In this document: in pieces, positions 51,229 to 62,680 of the stretch
How positions within the stretch are numbered: the first letter of the stretch is position 1
How the letters are laid out: each line of letters starts with the position of its first letter
NCBI RefSeq assembly: GCF_000002985.6
Contig: NC_003279.8
Location: 13,020,001 to 13,084,000 of the forward strand
DNA length: 64,000 nt
Origin: Caenorhabditis elegans
Lineage: Eukaryota; Nematoda; Chromadorea; Rhabditida; Rhabditidae
Reading direction: 5' to 3'
Notes under the pieces: generated by a model
Database searches by the model: none
Seen by the model: the letters and a program-made list of their open reading frames with translations, nothing else
What the model was told of the DNA's origin: nothing
Translations under genes and position numbers: made by a program

Positions 51229-51435
51229 CGGAGGAAGAAGTCAACAAGTGGTTCACATAGTTTATAACAGGAAGAGTTAGAAGTTTTATGATTTCAAGTT
51301 TCGTCTGAAAAGAAAATGATAATCCTGAATCCTGAACGACTGACGAATTGTCATTGGCGGTAAAATACGATTATGCGAATGTGCTCTACCGATACAGTTG
51401 GTGCTGGTGTGAAATGAACAAATGCGAACTCATTA

Positions 51436-51774
51436 AAGTAGCGCCAGTGGGGAAATTGTTAAAAATCGCTCCTTTGGTCCCAAAATGTCCAAATATCATG
51501 ATAAAACGTTTCAATAAATTTTTGTAATTTTTTTATTTACTGTCAAAAATTGACAATTATTCAGTTTTGCAACTCATAATTTTGGAAGTCGACCAACAAA
51601 AAAAAAATTGTTCGACATTTTTTATGTTTTAATTTTGTTTAAATAATTTGTATTAAACATTGTAGGGGTCGAAACATGCGACATTTATTTAAATTTCCCC
51701 AAAAGCCCGTATTTCTCACAATTTTGGCTTTTGGATCATTATAAGTGCATTTCCCCACTGGCACTACTCCACCT
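51436..51774. mobile_element. Foldback element (AGTAGCGCCAGTGGGGAAAT family), copy 1
   Basis: Left end AGTAGCGCCAGTGGGGAAAT is mirrored by ATTTCCCCACTGGCACTACT on the right. The left arm holds CCAAATATCATGATAAAACG. The second copy is at 53272-53683. No coding capacity. Confidence 0.8.
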
Positions 51775-52413
51775 TTTTTAAACCAGCAGTTTTGCTCAAA
51801 AAAGTCATGATAAGCACTTTAGTTTTAACAATTAATTTGTGCCGTTTTCAATTTTGCAGAAAAATTATTGATCGTTGAACTTTGAACGTATTTATCAGTT
51901 TTCATTTGCGATACAAACAATTTAAACGAAACATATTTTCTAATCGACCATCAGAATTGTGCAGTTATAAGTTTTATTACAGGGTGACTCGATTCATTAT
52001 TTGTTGCGAAACGGAACAATCACGTGGTGCTCAATGAAATATTTGATAACTTGAACTTTTGAACTTTTAAACTGCATTTGTTATTCCTTCACAAAAAATC
52101 TGTGCATTTAAATGTGAATAGGTGTTGTAAAGCTTGTCCGTAAGATTAAATGGTAACCTTCTGCAGACTAGAAATTTGTCAAAGTTTCTGGTGGTGTTTA
52201 TATCTGTTCTAATAAAATATTGTTTTTATGCATCTATTTTTAATTTAACAATATTAATTTAACTGTTAAAAAACAATACGCTAAAAAAACAACTATAATA
52301 TAATCACTTAAAACTTGAATACAATAACAATACTTTTATTATTAATCTTACAATTAGAATTATAGTTTTCTAAATTGTGGAATTAAAATAAATTTCACGC
52401 TTAGAAGTTCAAT
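51775..52413. other. A/T-rich gap, nothing recognised
   Basis: No ORF with plausible codon use or splice sites. It probably includes the 3' UTR of the membrane protein gene that ends at 52414. Confidence 0.5.
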
Positions 52414-52990
52414 TTAACAAGTGTCGGTTGAAACACACCTAACAGATAAAAAAACCACAATAAAAATGACTAAACCTATTACCGAAAAACAAGACCATTC
52501 GATACACGAAATAGAACGGTTTCGACAGTTGTTAATTCTTCGAGCACGTCTGGAAATCTGAAAAAATCACTTTTCAATCAATTTAAAGTTATTACAGTAA
52601 ATGTTTGTGGGTTCTTTTGTGAGATTGCTTCCTTGTTACTAACATGAATGAATATTTTAGGTTAAGCCAAGAAACCCTTCAAATAATTAAATATATAATC
52701 TAGGAACCCTGTGAGTATTTTCAAGAAAGAAAACTTACAACTACTTGATTCCTTTGTTGACACTCTTGATTCGAGAAAGTGACGGCACTTTCAGTTACAG
52801 ATAAAGTTTCAGTTCTTGGTGTGGTCGTTGGGGATACCGGTGGTTCAGTATTTACTTGCGGGTACAATTCATTATATGATGGTGGAATATCAGAAAAATC
52901 AATTGCGGTTTGAATATTGGGTTTTGCTGGCTGGGAAGTCATATTTTGAGAAGTATCTGGAATAGTAGCAAAATCAAAAATTGGACACAT
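52414..52990 (-). CDS. Small single-pass membrane protein with PPxY motif
   Basis: I build two exons on minus, 52990-52739 and 52557-52414 (TAA), joined at GTAAGT..TTTTTTCAG in phase 0, giving 131 residues. Exon 1 is polar and Thr/Pro/Gln-rich and contains FSDIPPSYNELYPQ, with a PPSY (PPxY) motif of the kind bound by WW domains of Nedd4-type ubiquitin ligases, and a YNEL tyrosine motif. Exon 2 begins basic (SRRARRINNCRNR) and then has one hydrophobic stretch, SCFSVIGLVIFIVVFLSV, followed by a short Cys-containing end RCVSTDTC. The topology is probably cytosolic N-terminus, basic stop, one membrane helix. I see no signal peptide. Function unknown; a trafficking adaptor or ubiquitin-ligase substrate is an inference from the PPxY. 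Alternative upstream exons cannot be excluded. Two copies of one foldback element flank it (51436-51774 and 53272-53683). Confidence 0.7.
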
Positions 52991-53916
52991 TGACTACTCA
53001 TGTATAGAAAACTTTTCAACTTTTGTATACTTGTATCAAAAATGACACAAGCATTAAGAAAGCAATAAATAAAATGAAAATTTATCAAGATTTCGCATAA
53101 GGTCTGAATTCTTGTAGAACGTTATTTTCTTATCAACAACAGTAAAACCCATAAAAATTATCATCTGCAACAATTGTTTAGGTGACGAATCAAGGTGAGG
53201 CATAACTAATTGTGAAATTATAACATTTTTGAGGCTTGTTGAGAATTTTTTAGCATAAGATGTGGAGTAGCGCCAATGGGGAAATTGATAAAAACCACTC
53301 CTTTGGTCTCAAAATGACCAAATATCATGATAAAACATTCCACAACATTTTTGGAAATTTTTTATTTACTGTAAAAAAGTGGGAACTACTCAGTTTTTGC
53401 CACTCATAATTTTGGAAGTCGACCAAAAAAATGTTTTCTAAACTTCTTAAACTATAATTTTGATTTAATTATTTGTATTAAAACATTGTAGAGGTCGCAA
53501 AATGCGATATTTCTTCAAATTTCCTCAAAAGCTAGTATTTTTCAAAATTTTGGCAATTTGCCAAAACTTTGTCCGGAAATTATGAAAAATCTAAAAAATT
53601 TTTGGAATGTTTTATCATGATATTTGGTTGTTTAGGATCATTATGAGTGCATTTTGACAAAATCCCCATTGGTGCTAATCCACCTTTAAAGAAAAAATGA
53701 GACATTACGTAGTCGTAAACCATCCGTAACCCGAATATACTTAGTCAATATTGGAATTCTACAATGACGTTCTTAGCAGGTATTTTCAACAATCATTTTA
53801 TTAATAGCTTCATGCGAAAATAATATAGTGAACATATTACAACTCGATGCCTCTCCATGGAATTGAGAATTCGGCGTCGATTGAACAACATCTTTGATTG
53901 CGGCCGTACTCCTCAA
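52991..53916. other. Gap between the membrane protein gene and the broken lectin; mostly a foldback element
   Basis: Apart from the element at 53272-53683, only A/T-rich sequence is present. The 3' UTR of the lectin pseudogene probably covers the last 130 bp. Confidence 0.5.
53272..53683. mobile_element. Foldback element (GTGGAGTAGCGCCAATGGGG family), copy 2
   Basis: Left end GTGGAGTAGCGCCAATGGGG mirrors CCCCATTGGTGCTAATCCAC on the right. The interior repeats AAATATCATGATAAAACATT in inverted form near 53578-53625, so long arms are preserved. Confidence 0.85.
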
Positions 53917-55393
53917 CTAACGAGTCCACGTTGGAATTCCCCGCGCCGATTGAGGTAGAGACCCGATTGAAAAACCATCAACATCGTTGGAGTTGCATCT
54001 GAAATTTGTTTAGCTGATTTCCATCGCTGATTTTTTTTTATCTACTCACGGTGCAGCAAAGAGGGCGTAATTAGGAAATTCCTTCATTGAATCATTTTTC
54101 CGCAAATAGGCACAATTGCTGAAAATAAACTTTCATTCACCAATAAAACCCAAAACACTGACTTTTCAGGCGCTTCTTTTGGCTCTCCAGGTCCCCATGT
54201 CATCGCAACCTTGCCTTCGGGACCCTTTACAGAAAATGATGGTTCACTCCACTTCCACGTCTTGTCCACTGGATCTCTCTCCAAACCGAGCCAGGTTCGA
54301 ACGTCCTGGAATAATATATTTGCAAAGTTTTAGTTTATTCGCACGACGTTTTACCGAGTATCCGACAAAACCGACTCTGCTCGCAAGAGGGTGTGCAAGC
54401 GGCGTACTTTTTGCAGGTGGAAATCCCCCATTATCACTCGGAAATGCTCCCTCGTATCTTTCAATTAGCAGCTTCATTCCCTGAAGCTCGCAGAGCTCCT
54501 TCGCTTCCAGTTGAGTGATTCCTGGCGCAATGTTGTGCCAATAGCAAACTGAAGAGTTATCGATTATGCCTTGCTCAAGGAAGGACGTAAACTGGAATGC
54601 TGGGCATCCAGTTTCAGCAGGTATATATTGTGTCTGGTCGTCCTCTGTGGAAAATTTTTGTTTGTAGGATGGAGTTTATAGTTCACTTACTGTAAGTCAT
54701 AAGAGCGTAGTATTTTGGAGAAGTTCTAACGCCAATGTATTGTCGCTTCATTAGTGGGAATAAATATGGGGACGGCATCTGGAAATATACCGGACTAGAA
54801 TAATAGTTTGAGAGAACTACAAATGGATGAATATTCTTTAAACTCCACTGTGCTTCTCCACTAGAAGTATAGAGCCAATTTAGGTCCGCTTTTCACTATA
54901 CACACATTTCCTGAGTTAGGGAAAACTACAAATTATAAACTCACATAATACTGATTATCCAACAGCTGTTCAGTTGTTAATGAGCATGACCGATTACTCA
55001 ATGGTATTTTCAACGCCATACGATGCCCCTCGGATGCTTCGGTTCTTTTCAGGAAAGTTAAAGCGGATATCCAATACTTTGTGCATTGTTTAGTGGCCTC
55101 TATGTAATATACATTTGCACACATGCATTGTTCTTAATCTCTTGAATCGAATTCCACTGGAACAGATAACAAGGATCTGATGCATTTGACTGATAAGCCA
55201 CGACACAATCAAACTCTTCCAAACACTTCTCTGTACATTCTTTGAATGAAGCCACTTGGATTATTGACGATGCATTTAACACTGTTGGTTCACCAGTGAC
55301 AATTGCAAATTGGTAGGTAGAATTCTTGGCTCCAGAGTCTATTCCAGCAGTGAAGGGAAGTAACAGTACAGAAAGTATCACAGATACCCACAT
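53917..55393 (-). pseudogene. Mosaic, frameshifted C-type lectin (CW + CTLD)
   Basis: Exon positions mirror the intact paralogue: 55393-54945, 54778-54691, 54644-54355, 54305-54163, 54118-54050 and 53998-53917. Exon 1 begins with a signal peptide (MWVSVILSVLLLPFTAG). Its first half nearly repeats CW domain 1 of the + strand lectin (VLNASSIIQVASFKECTEKC). Around 55112-55130 it switches to sequence matching the minus-strand lectin (YYIEATKQCTKYW). The two halves are in different frames, so the first frame hits TAG eight codons after the join. In the CTLD, the middle exons still splice in phase (DVRTWLGLERDP, MTWGPGEPKE). In the last exon, GFSIGS stands where the paralogue has GFSCGS, losing a core disulfide Cys. 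A one-base loss after GIPTW then gives an early TAG at 53919-53917. I infer gene conversion or ectopic recombination followed by decay. A downstream ATG at 55124 could still start a shorter, signal-less product. Confidence 0.8.
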
Positions 55394-56230
55394 CTTGTGA
55401 GGCTCTGAGTGAGTGTCGGGCACATTTTATATGAAGGAAAAAGTCAACAAGCGGTTCCCACAGTTTATATCTAGAATAGTTAGATATTTTATGTTTTCCT
55501 TTTACTTTAGAGACTGAAACTTGGCAATCGTTGGTGATTTAAAGAACGCTATCACCTATAAGGCCATGGACATATGTAGGACCTCTTGATAATTTAGGCT
55601 GAAATGATTTTCAAATTATATTTAATTCGATATTAAAATTTTTTTTGACAATTTTACAAGTTCATGTTCACCTCAATTTTGATATTTTTGTTTTACAAAT
55701 AATCGAAAAATTTGGGAAGCATAAATTGGACAAGATTTGCAGTAAAACTGGCACTTTTTGATAAATGTTGAGAAAGTGCCACACTATCAATTCAGGGTTC
55801 TTTTTCTATATGTACATTTTCTATCATTCTATAGACACTGACGGACTTCTTACACTTCTGACGGACGAAACACCTTAAATTAAGAATTTCTCATATCATT
55901 TGGGCTCACTGTATAATAATTTCCCAATAGATTTCCAAACATTTGTTAAGATTTTTGAAGAGATTCAAATAGTCTGCAAGGCCTCTTTAATGTTTCCGAA
56001 CAATTTTAAACATTATTGCTTGGTTTTAGTAGTTCACCTTTCCAACCTTGACATCATCTCATTAATATTCGTCAGGCGCCAGGATGCATTTTGCGCGAAT
56101 CGGAGCAATATCCATGACAACACCCGTTTTTTTCGGATCTCCATGCCATTTTGCGCCGGAATGGACCTCATTATTTTTGTTTGACATTCATCCTTCATAA
56201 TATCCATGGTGATGTCCCCATTTTCTCAAA
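55394..56230. other. Gap, no gene recognised
   Basis: A/T-rich DNA. An open frame at 55900-56184 (94 codons) has no supporting splice sites or recognisable domain. I see no repeat family here. Confidence 0.5.
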
Positions 56231-56793
56231 CCTCCGTACAATCGGAGAAACACGCTTGTTTCATTCATCATGGTATTGTTGGGCGTCTGTGTGATGCTCT
56301 CTTTTTCTTCTGATTTTTTGGTAAACTGTGAGTTTTTGAAAAAGTTTTTCCAATTTGGAATAATTGAGCATTTACAGAAACCATCAGTAGCTGACTGCTT
56401 GGAGAGCGGTTTCTAGTTATTTGATTTTTTTTTTGAAAGAATTCTTCGGACTTTTTTAATCAGTAAGTTGGAACTGTTCTAGAAAAAATTATCAGCCTGC
56501 GACCGGTTGATCATAGAACTTATCCAATCAAATTTTTGTATTTAGGTGTCCTCCACGTCCAATTAGGTCTCAATTTCGTTGTCGAAGGAACTACGGATTT
56601 GATATGAGATGAGAGATCAAAATGAATGTGATCATTGTCTTCTACAACGGATATAAGGTGTGTTATTTTCAGTTCAACTAATTGAGGCTCAGTCAGTATA
56701 ATAAAACGTTTCAGAGGGTAGCATTAATCGACCCATTGTACGACCCCGACTCCAAAGCACAACCAATTAAGTTTGAGAAAATCAAGTTAGTGG

Positions 56794-57714
56794 CCTACTT
56801 TGGCTGCTTCGAAAAAGTAAAAAAAATTTTTGATAAAATAAATCAGTTTTATATTTTATATTTTTCTTTTTTGCGTTTCCATGAGTTGAATCACTTTCCC
56901 CTTATTATATGTATCTATCTGATTTTTTTTTTTGAATATATAACGTTTCGATCCATGACTTCAGGGTTGTTACCTTTGGGCGTTTGTGTGATGCTCCATT
57001 TTTCTTCTGATTTTTTGTGAAACTGTAAGTTTTTGAAAAAGTGTTTCCCATTTGGAGTAATCGATATTTCAGAATCCATCCGATACTGACTGCTTGGAGA
57101 GCGGTCTCTGATTTTTTCGAACTTTTTTGAACGAATGTACTCGCTTTTTTATCGGTAAGTTGTCATGCACAAACTTTAAAGTACAAATTTTGTAGAGGAT
57201 TATTTTAAAATTCTGTATTCAGCAGTGGCGTTTTGCTATAGATAAAAATTTTCTGATCAAAAAATCAGCTACTATAACGTTTCTAAAACAAACTCAATTT
57301 TTCATTTGTCAAAAGGTGTCCGTGGCGTTTGGTGAGAAATGCATCTTTACTTGTGGCTAATCATAAAACTTTTTCAATTAAATGTTTCTTATTTAAGAGT
57401 ATAAGAATGGTTCATCTCCACAAACTTCATCGGAGCAGGGCTCACCGACCCGGATTTGAATAATGTGCTCCAGATGAAAATAGTGAAACTGGTCGAAGGT
57501 ATTTAGTTGTTGTGGATGGATCCATGCTACAAACGATCAAAAATTGGGTATCTTCATGGTCTTCTATGACAACTACAAAGTTTGTTATTTTTAGTTCAAC
57601 TAATTGCGGCTCAGCCAATATTAAAAAAAAAATTCCAGAGAGTCGCCCTACTCGATCCCATGTACACAACCGAACCCAAAACCCCAATCAAGCTGGAAAA
57701 AATCAAGTTCATTC
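56794..57714. repeat. 921-bp tandem duplication, copy 1
   Basis: The sequence from 56794 reappears at an offset of 921 bp, apparently without a mismatch as far as I can read it. The junctions lie in the CCTACTTTGG segment shared by neighbouring units, as expected from unequal crossing-over. Confidence 0.9.
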
Positions 57715-58635
57715 CCTACTTTGGCTGCTTCGAAAAAGTAAAAAAAATTTTTGATAAAATAAATCAGTTTTATATTTTATATTTTTCTTTTTTGCGTTTC
57801 CATGAGTTGAATCACTTTCCCCTTATTATATGTATCTATCTGATTTTTTTTTTTGAATATATAACGTTTCGATCCATGACTTCAGGGTTGTTACCTTTGG
57901 GCGTTTGTGTGATGCTCCATTTTTCTTCTGATTTTTTGTGAAACTGTAAGTTTTTGAAAAAGTGTTTCCCATTTGGAGTAATCGATATTTCAGAATCCAT
58001 CCGATACTGACTGCTTGGAGAGCGGTCTCTGATTTTTTCGAACTTTTTTGAACGAATGTACTCGCTTTTTTATCGGTAAGTTGTCATGCACAAACTTTAA
58101 AGTACAAATTTTGTAGAGGATTATTTTAAAATTCTGTATTCAGCAGTGGCGTTTTGCTATAGATAAAAATTTTCTGATCAAAAAATCAGCTACTATAACG
58201 TTTCTAAAACAAACTCAATTTTTCATTTGTCAAAAGGTGTCCGTGGCGTTTGGTGAGAAATGCATCTTTACTTGTGGCTAATCATAAAACTTTTTCAATT
58301 AAATGTTTCTTATTTAAGAGTATAAGAATGGTTCATCTCCACAAACTTCATCGGAGCAGGGCTCACCGACCCGGATTTGAATAATGTGCTCCAGATGAAA
58401 ATAGTGAAACTGGTCGAAGGTATTTAGTTGTTGTGGATGGATCCATGCTACAAACGATCAAAAATTGGGTATCTTCATGGTCTTCTATGACAACTACAAA
58501 GTTTGTTATTTTTAGTTCAACTAATTGCGGCTCAGCCAATATTAAAAAAAAAATTCCAGAGAGTCGCCCTACTCGATCCCATGTACACAACCGAACCCAA
58601 AACCCCAATCAAGCTGGAAAAAATCAAGTTCATTC
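57715..58635. repeat. 921-bp tandem duplication, copy 2
   Basis: Second copy of 56794-57714. Identity continues for about 10 bases into the next unit (to 58645), where GGC becomes GGA. Beyond that the following unit is clearly diverged. Confidence 0.9.
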
Positions 58636-61085
58636 CCTACTTTGGATGCTTCGAAAAAGTCGAAAAAAAGTTTTGATAAAATAAAGGAGTTTTATATTTT
58701 TTCTAGTTTTCCTTTTTTGGTGTTCCTATGGGTTGAATCTTACCCACCATAATATCTATCTGTAAATGTTTCTTTGAATTTTTAGTCATTTGATCCATGA
58801 TTTCAGGGTTGGAACCTTCGGGCGTCTGTGTGATGCTCCCCCACTTTTTTTTTGATTTTTGTAAAACTGTAAGTTTTTGAAAACAAATTTCCTATTTGTA
58901 TTCGGTAATTGAAATTTCAGAATCCATCTGCTACTGACTGCTTGGAGAGCGGTCTCTGATTTTCTCGAACTTTTTTGAACGAATGCACTCGATTTTTTTA
59001 TCGGTAAGTTGTCATGACAAGTAGAATTTTCTTAGAGGATCAGGGATCAATATTCTGTATTCAACTGTGATGTTTTGCTTTTAATCGCTTTTTGTGAGCA
59101 AAAAATCAGCTCATAAATAATTAAATTTCTATAACAAAACTTAGTTTTTCGTTCGTTCGCCGAGGTGTGGCTTTTTGTGAAAAATTCCCTTTCACTTGTG
59201 GCTAATCATAAAATTTTCAATTAAATGTTTCTTATTTAGGAGTATAAAAATGCTTCATCTCCACGAACTTCATGGGTGCAGGGCTCACCGCCCAGATTTG
59301 AAGAAAGTGCTCCAGATGAAAATCGTGTAATTGGTGGAAGGCACTTAATTGTTGTGGAAGGACCCGTGCTATATCCGATCAAAAATTGGGTCTCTTCATG
59401 ACCTTCTACGACAACTACGAGGTTTTTTTTTTAATTTTTAGTTCAACTAATTGCGGCTCCGCCAATATTTAAAAAATTCCAGAGAGCGGCCCTACTCGAT
59501 CCCATGTGTACAACCGAACCCAAAACCCCAATCAAGCTGGAAGAAATCAAGTTTATTCCCTACTTTGGATGCTTCGAAAAAGGTTTAAAAGTTTTTGATA
59601 AAATAAAATAATTATATATTTTTCTAGTATTCCATGGTTGTAACCTTTGGGCGTTAGTGTGATGCTCTCATTTTCTTTTGATTTTTGTAAAACTGTAAGT
59701 TTTTGAAAAAGTGTTTCCATTTGGAGTAATTGATATTTCAGGGTCCATCCGCTACTGACTGCTTGGAGAGTGGTCTCTGCTTTTGTCAAACTTTTTTGGA
59801 AGACTGTACTTGATTTTTTTATCGGTAAGTTTTCATGACAAATAGAATTTTCTTAGAGGGTCAGTTTAAAATTTTGTTCTTCTAATAAACTATAACATTT
59901 CTAAACATAGAAATCCCCCTTTATTGTGGCTGATCATAAAGTTCTTTAAAGTAAATTTTCAATTAAGAGTATTACTATGCTTCATCTCCACCAACTTTTT
60001 TTGAGCGACTCGGATTTGAAGAATGTGCTCCAGATGAAAGTGGTGAAAGTGGTGGATGGCTTTGAGTGACGCGACCCAAACTATCAGAGATCAAAATTTG
60101 GGAGTATTTGTTGTGTTCTACAACGAATGTGTGAGGTAATGTTACTTTGAGTTTTACTATTTTCAGTTCAGGCAGTACATACATACAATATGAAATTTTC
60201 AGTGGATAGCGCTACTGAACCCCATGAACGCAAACTTCTCCAATGTCCCCGTCGAATTGAAGACAATCAAATTTGCACCATATTTCGGATGCTTCGAAAA
60301 AATTTGAAATTTTTAAAAGAAAATAAACTATGTAGTTTAATATTTCTTCAAGTGTTCTTTTTTACCTTTTCATGGGTTGAATCACTTTCCCCTTACTATA
60401 TCTATCTGTTCATCTGTCTTTGTATTTTTAAAATTTTGATCCATAATTTCAGGGTTGGAACCTTTGGGCGTCTGTGTGATGCTCCATACTTTTTTTTTTG
60501 ATTTTTGAAAAACTGTAAGTTTTCGAAAGTTTTCCCATTTGAAGCAGTTACGAATTTTCAGAAACCATCAGCCAGTTCTGTTACAACAAATAATTTCTAC
60601 CAAAAACAAATAACTAAAAAATTGTTGTTTTAAATCTGGACCAAACAACAAAAAAACTAAAAATTTGGATATTTTTAATAAGTGAGTTTTCATAAAATTT
60701 ACGTTTTTTCCCAGTTTTGAATGTGTCTGAGAATTTTTTTGTCGTCATATGAAAATCAATTAGTAATGAAAACTTGACCACATTGGGCAACTTTCAGATA
60801 ACTTCAATCTTCACTTTCACTTGAACTGATCCAGTCTTCCTAGAAGGTAAATAAATTAAAACTTATTGAAAACAAACTTTCTCAAGCCATTCCAGATTTC
60901 ACCACAAACCAAGAGAAAATTGGGGAAGATAAAGGTTTAGCTATTTTGGATGCTTCAAGATCGGCCGACAGTACAGGCCCAATATAGCCCTCAACGAAAT
61001 GGCTCAACAACTGCTGCTCCAGAATCACGAACATGGCGAGACTGATGTTACTTTTTGGTTGGATCGCGAACCAGTAATCTAGTCG

Positions 61086-61447
61086 CTCCCTGTCCGCGCT
61101 CTAGGATGAACGATTTGCCGAGTGAGCAGAGACAGACTTCCATGCAACCGGTCTATAGCGGATCCCTGGGACGTTACAATATTTATAATTAATTCCTGGA
61201 TTTTGCTTTAGATGTTATTTACAAAAATTGTTTGAAAATTAATTGAATTGGTAAGGTTTTCTGTATAGTCTCTGAATAAATTGTTATTGATAGATGCTAT
61301 GCATATTTTTTAGGGAATAATTTATACGAGAACAAATTATCTTTGAATTTGAAGAAGTTTTTCAGAACTATTGCCATGATTTTTTTAAACTTCAATTTAA
61401 TTAATTATTAATTTTGTTATCAATTTCAATTTATTAATCCAAATCAT
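61086..61447. other. Short gap, nothing recognised
   Basis: A/T-rich sequence between the end of the array and the 3' end of the minus-strand lectin. AATAAA for that gene (minus strand) is at 61435-61430, about 13 bp after its stop. Confidence 0.5.
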
Positions 61448-62166
61448 TCAAACAAATTGAATATCCTTGGGACCACGCTTTCCACAAGCATACATTCTGT
61501 ACGGAGGATCGGAAGGCGAATTGCACCATGTATCATCAAGTTCTCCATTTTTGAATCTAGTCCAGACTCCAGTGTAAGAGGGTGCCATTGTGATTAGGAT
61601 GAGACATGTCTGGGGTCTGGAAGATCGGTAGTAGTTTAAAAGAACTGAGGGTTATGATCGAGCGCAAAAACAGAAAATTCGGTCACTTCAAAAATAATTT
61701 TAATATCCAAAACCTACACCCTTGCATCAATATTCATGTTATCCGGTTGCCCTGGTCCATAGGTAAATCCTGCAGTTCCAGTAGTGAACCCGTCGGTCCA
61801 ATAGAAGCCCGAACCATTTCTCTGTGCTCCCAACCACATTCCAGACATCGGAACCTTATATCCTGCCAACTGTCGTTGAGCTTCTCTAACCAGCAAATCA
61901 CGCTCAAAATCGTTTTGAACACCGGAAATAACTCCTCCATACTGGGCACATTGAGTCGCTGCTTCTTTGTACATTAAACTACCTCCAACCTGAAAAAAAA
62001 TTCAAAATTTAAATGTCAATTTATAATAAGTTACCCTCAAACACCAAATTCCCTGTGGCCGATACGAAGTGTACCATCCAGCATCACATTTGGGCCGTTG
62101 GGGCCCAGTACATTTTTCTGCCGACGCAAATGCGTAGAGAATAGTAAAAAGTGCAAGAAATATCAT
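61448..62166 (-). CDS. Small secreted C-type lectin-like protein (single CTLD)
   Basis: Three exons on minus: 62166-62035, 61989-61718 and 61616-61448 (TGA), 190 residues. Junctions are phase 0 and then phase 2 (ARV-QTCLIL). The start ATG opens a signal peptide, MIFLALFTILYAFASA. The mature protein is one C-type lectin fold: CTGPQRPKCDAGW at the start, then a helix-1 region with Cys (YKEAATQCAQYGGVISGVQN). It continues MWLGAQRNGSGFYWTDGFTT and a C-terminal part with DDTWCNSPSDPPYRMYACGK. YGPGQPDNMNID fills the place where QPD/EPN motifs lie in Ca2+-binding lectins, and here QPD-N is present, so sugar binding is possible. No CW domain, unlike the cluster to the left. The second donor (GT-GTAGGT) is less usual. 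Likely a secreted immune or gut effector, by family habit only. No clec number assigned. Confidence 0.88.
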
Positions 62167-62451
62167 GGTGAATTTCTCAGAAGAATTCGATTTTGCAGAC
62201 TATTTATTGGATTTTTTTGGAGCGTGTCTTCTAATGGACCCATTTTGTGGTGGGAAAAACCGTTAGAGCATTCTCAAGACCACTGCATCAATTGTTATTT
62301 TTCAGAATTTGTGCTTTGCAAACTAGAATATTTTCTTATAGTTTAGAATAATATGGGCACGAAAATTTTTATATAAAAGTTCTAGTCTGCAAATGATTAT
62401 CATTTTCCTGACAAGACTGTTTACTGATTTTCAATGCGCATAAAAATTTAA

Positions 62452-62641
62452 GGTACTTGTGTATTATACCCCCGCCAATTTAAAAACTAATTTTTTAATT
62501 TATAAAATAAAACGTGTGGACTTTTAGGCTTAGGAAAACACCATTCCTAAGCCTAACGAGGAAAATGGGTATCACGTTTAATTTAAATTAATGGATATTT
62601 GTTTAATTTTTAAAATGGCGGGGGTATAATACACAAGTACC
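62452..62641. mobile_element. 190-bp inverted-repeat element related to 979-1444
   Basis: Ends GGTACTTGTGTATTATACCC (left) and its exact inverse on the right (about 26 bp perfect). Flanks AAATTTAA and AAAATTAA match at 7 of 8 positions, again suggesting an 8-bp target duplication. The interior GGCTTAGGAAA..CTAAGCC and ATGGGTATCACGTTT matches the element in the pmr-1 intron. Confidence 0.85.
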
Positions 62642-62680
62642 AAAATTAACTACATAAAAAAATTATATTTATCAGAGTAC

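Larger units (their letters stand above)
56260..61085 (+). pseudogene. Decayed tandem array of an unrecognised gene family (about five or six units)
   Basis: A recurring set of exon-like blocks lies on the + strand. The most conserved encodes R-V/A-A-L-L-D-P-M..LEKIKF.PYFGCFEK, at 56715-56816, 57639-57737, 58560-58658, 59483-59580 and 60201-60300, each after a CAG acceptor. A last divergent copy (YFGCFKIGRQYRP) is near 60937. Other blocks are LGVCVML.FSSDFL (56274, 56974, 57895, then 58820, 59644 and 60465), DCLESG (56396, 57088, 58009, 58937 and 59756) and GAGLTDPDLNNVLQMKIVKL (57433 and 58354). Joining blocks by the visible GT..AG sites soon meets stop codons in every unit, so I see no intact gene. 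I do not recognise the family. An expressed relative may exist elsewhere in the genome. The strand is inferred from the splice sites. Confidence 0.65.
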
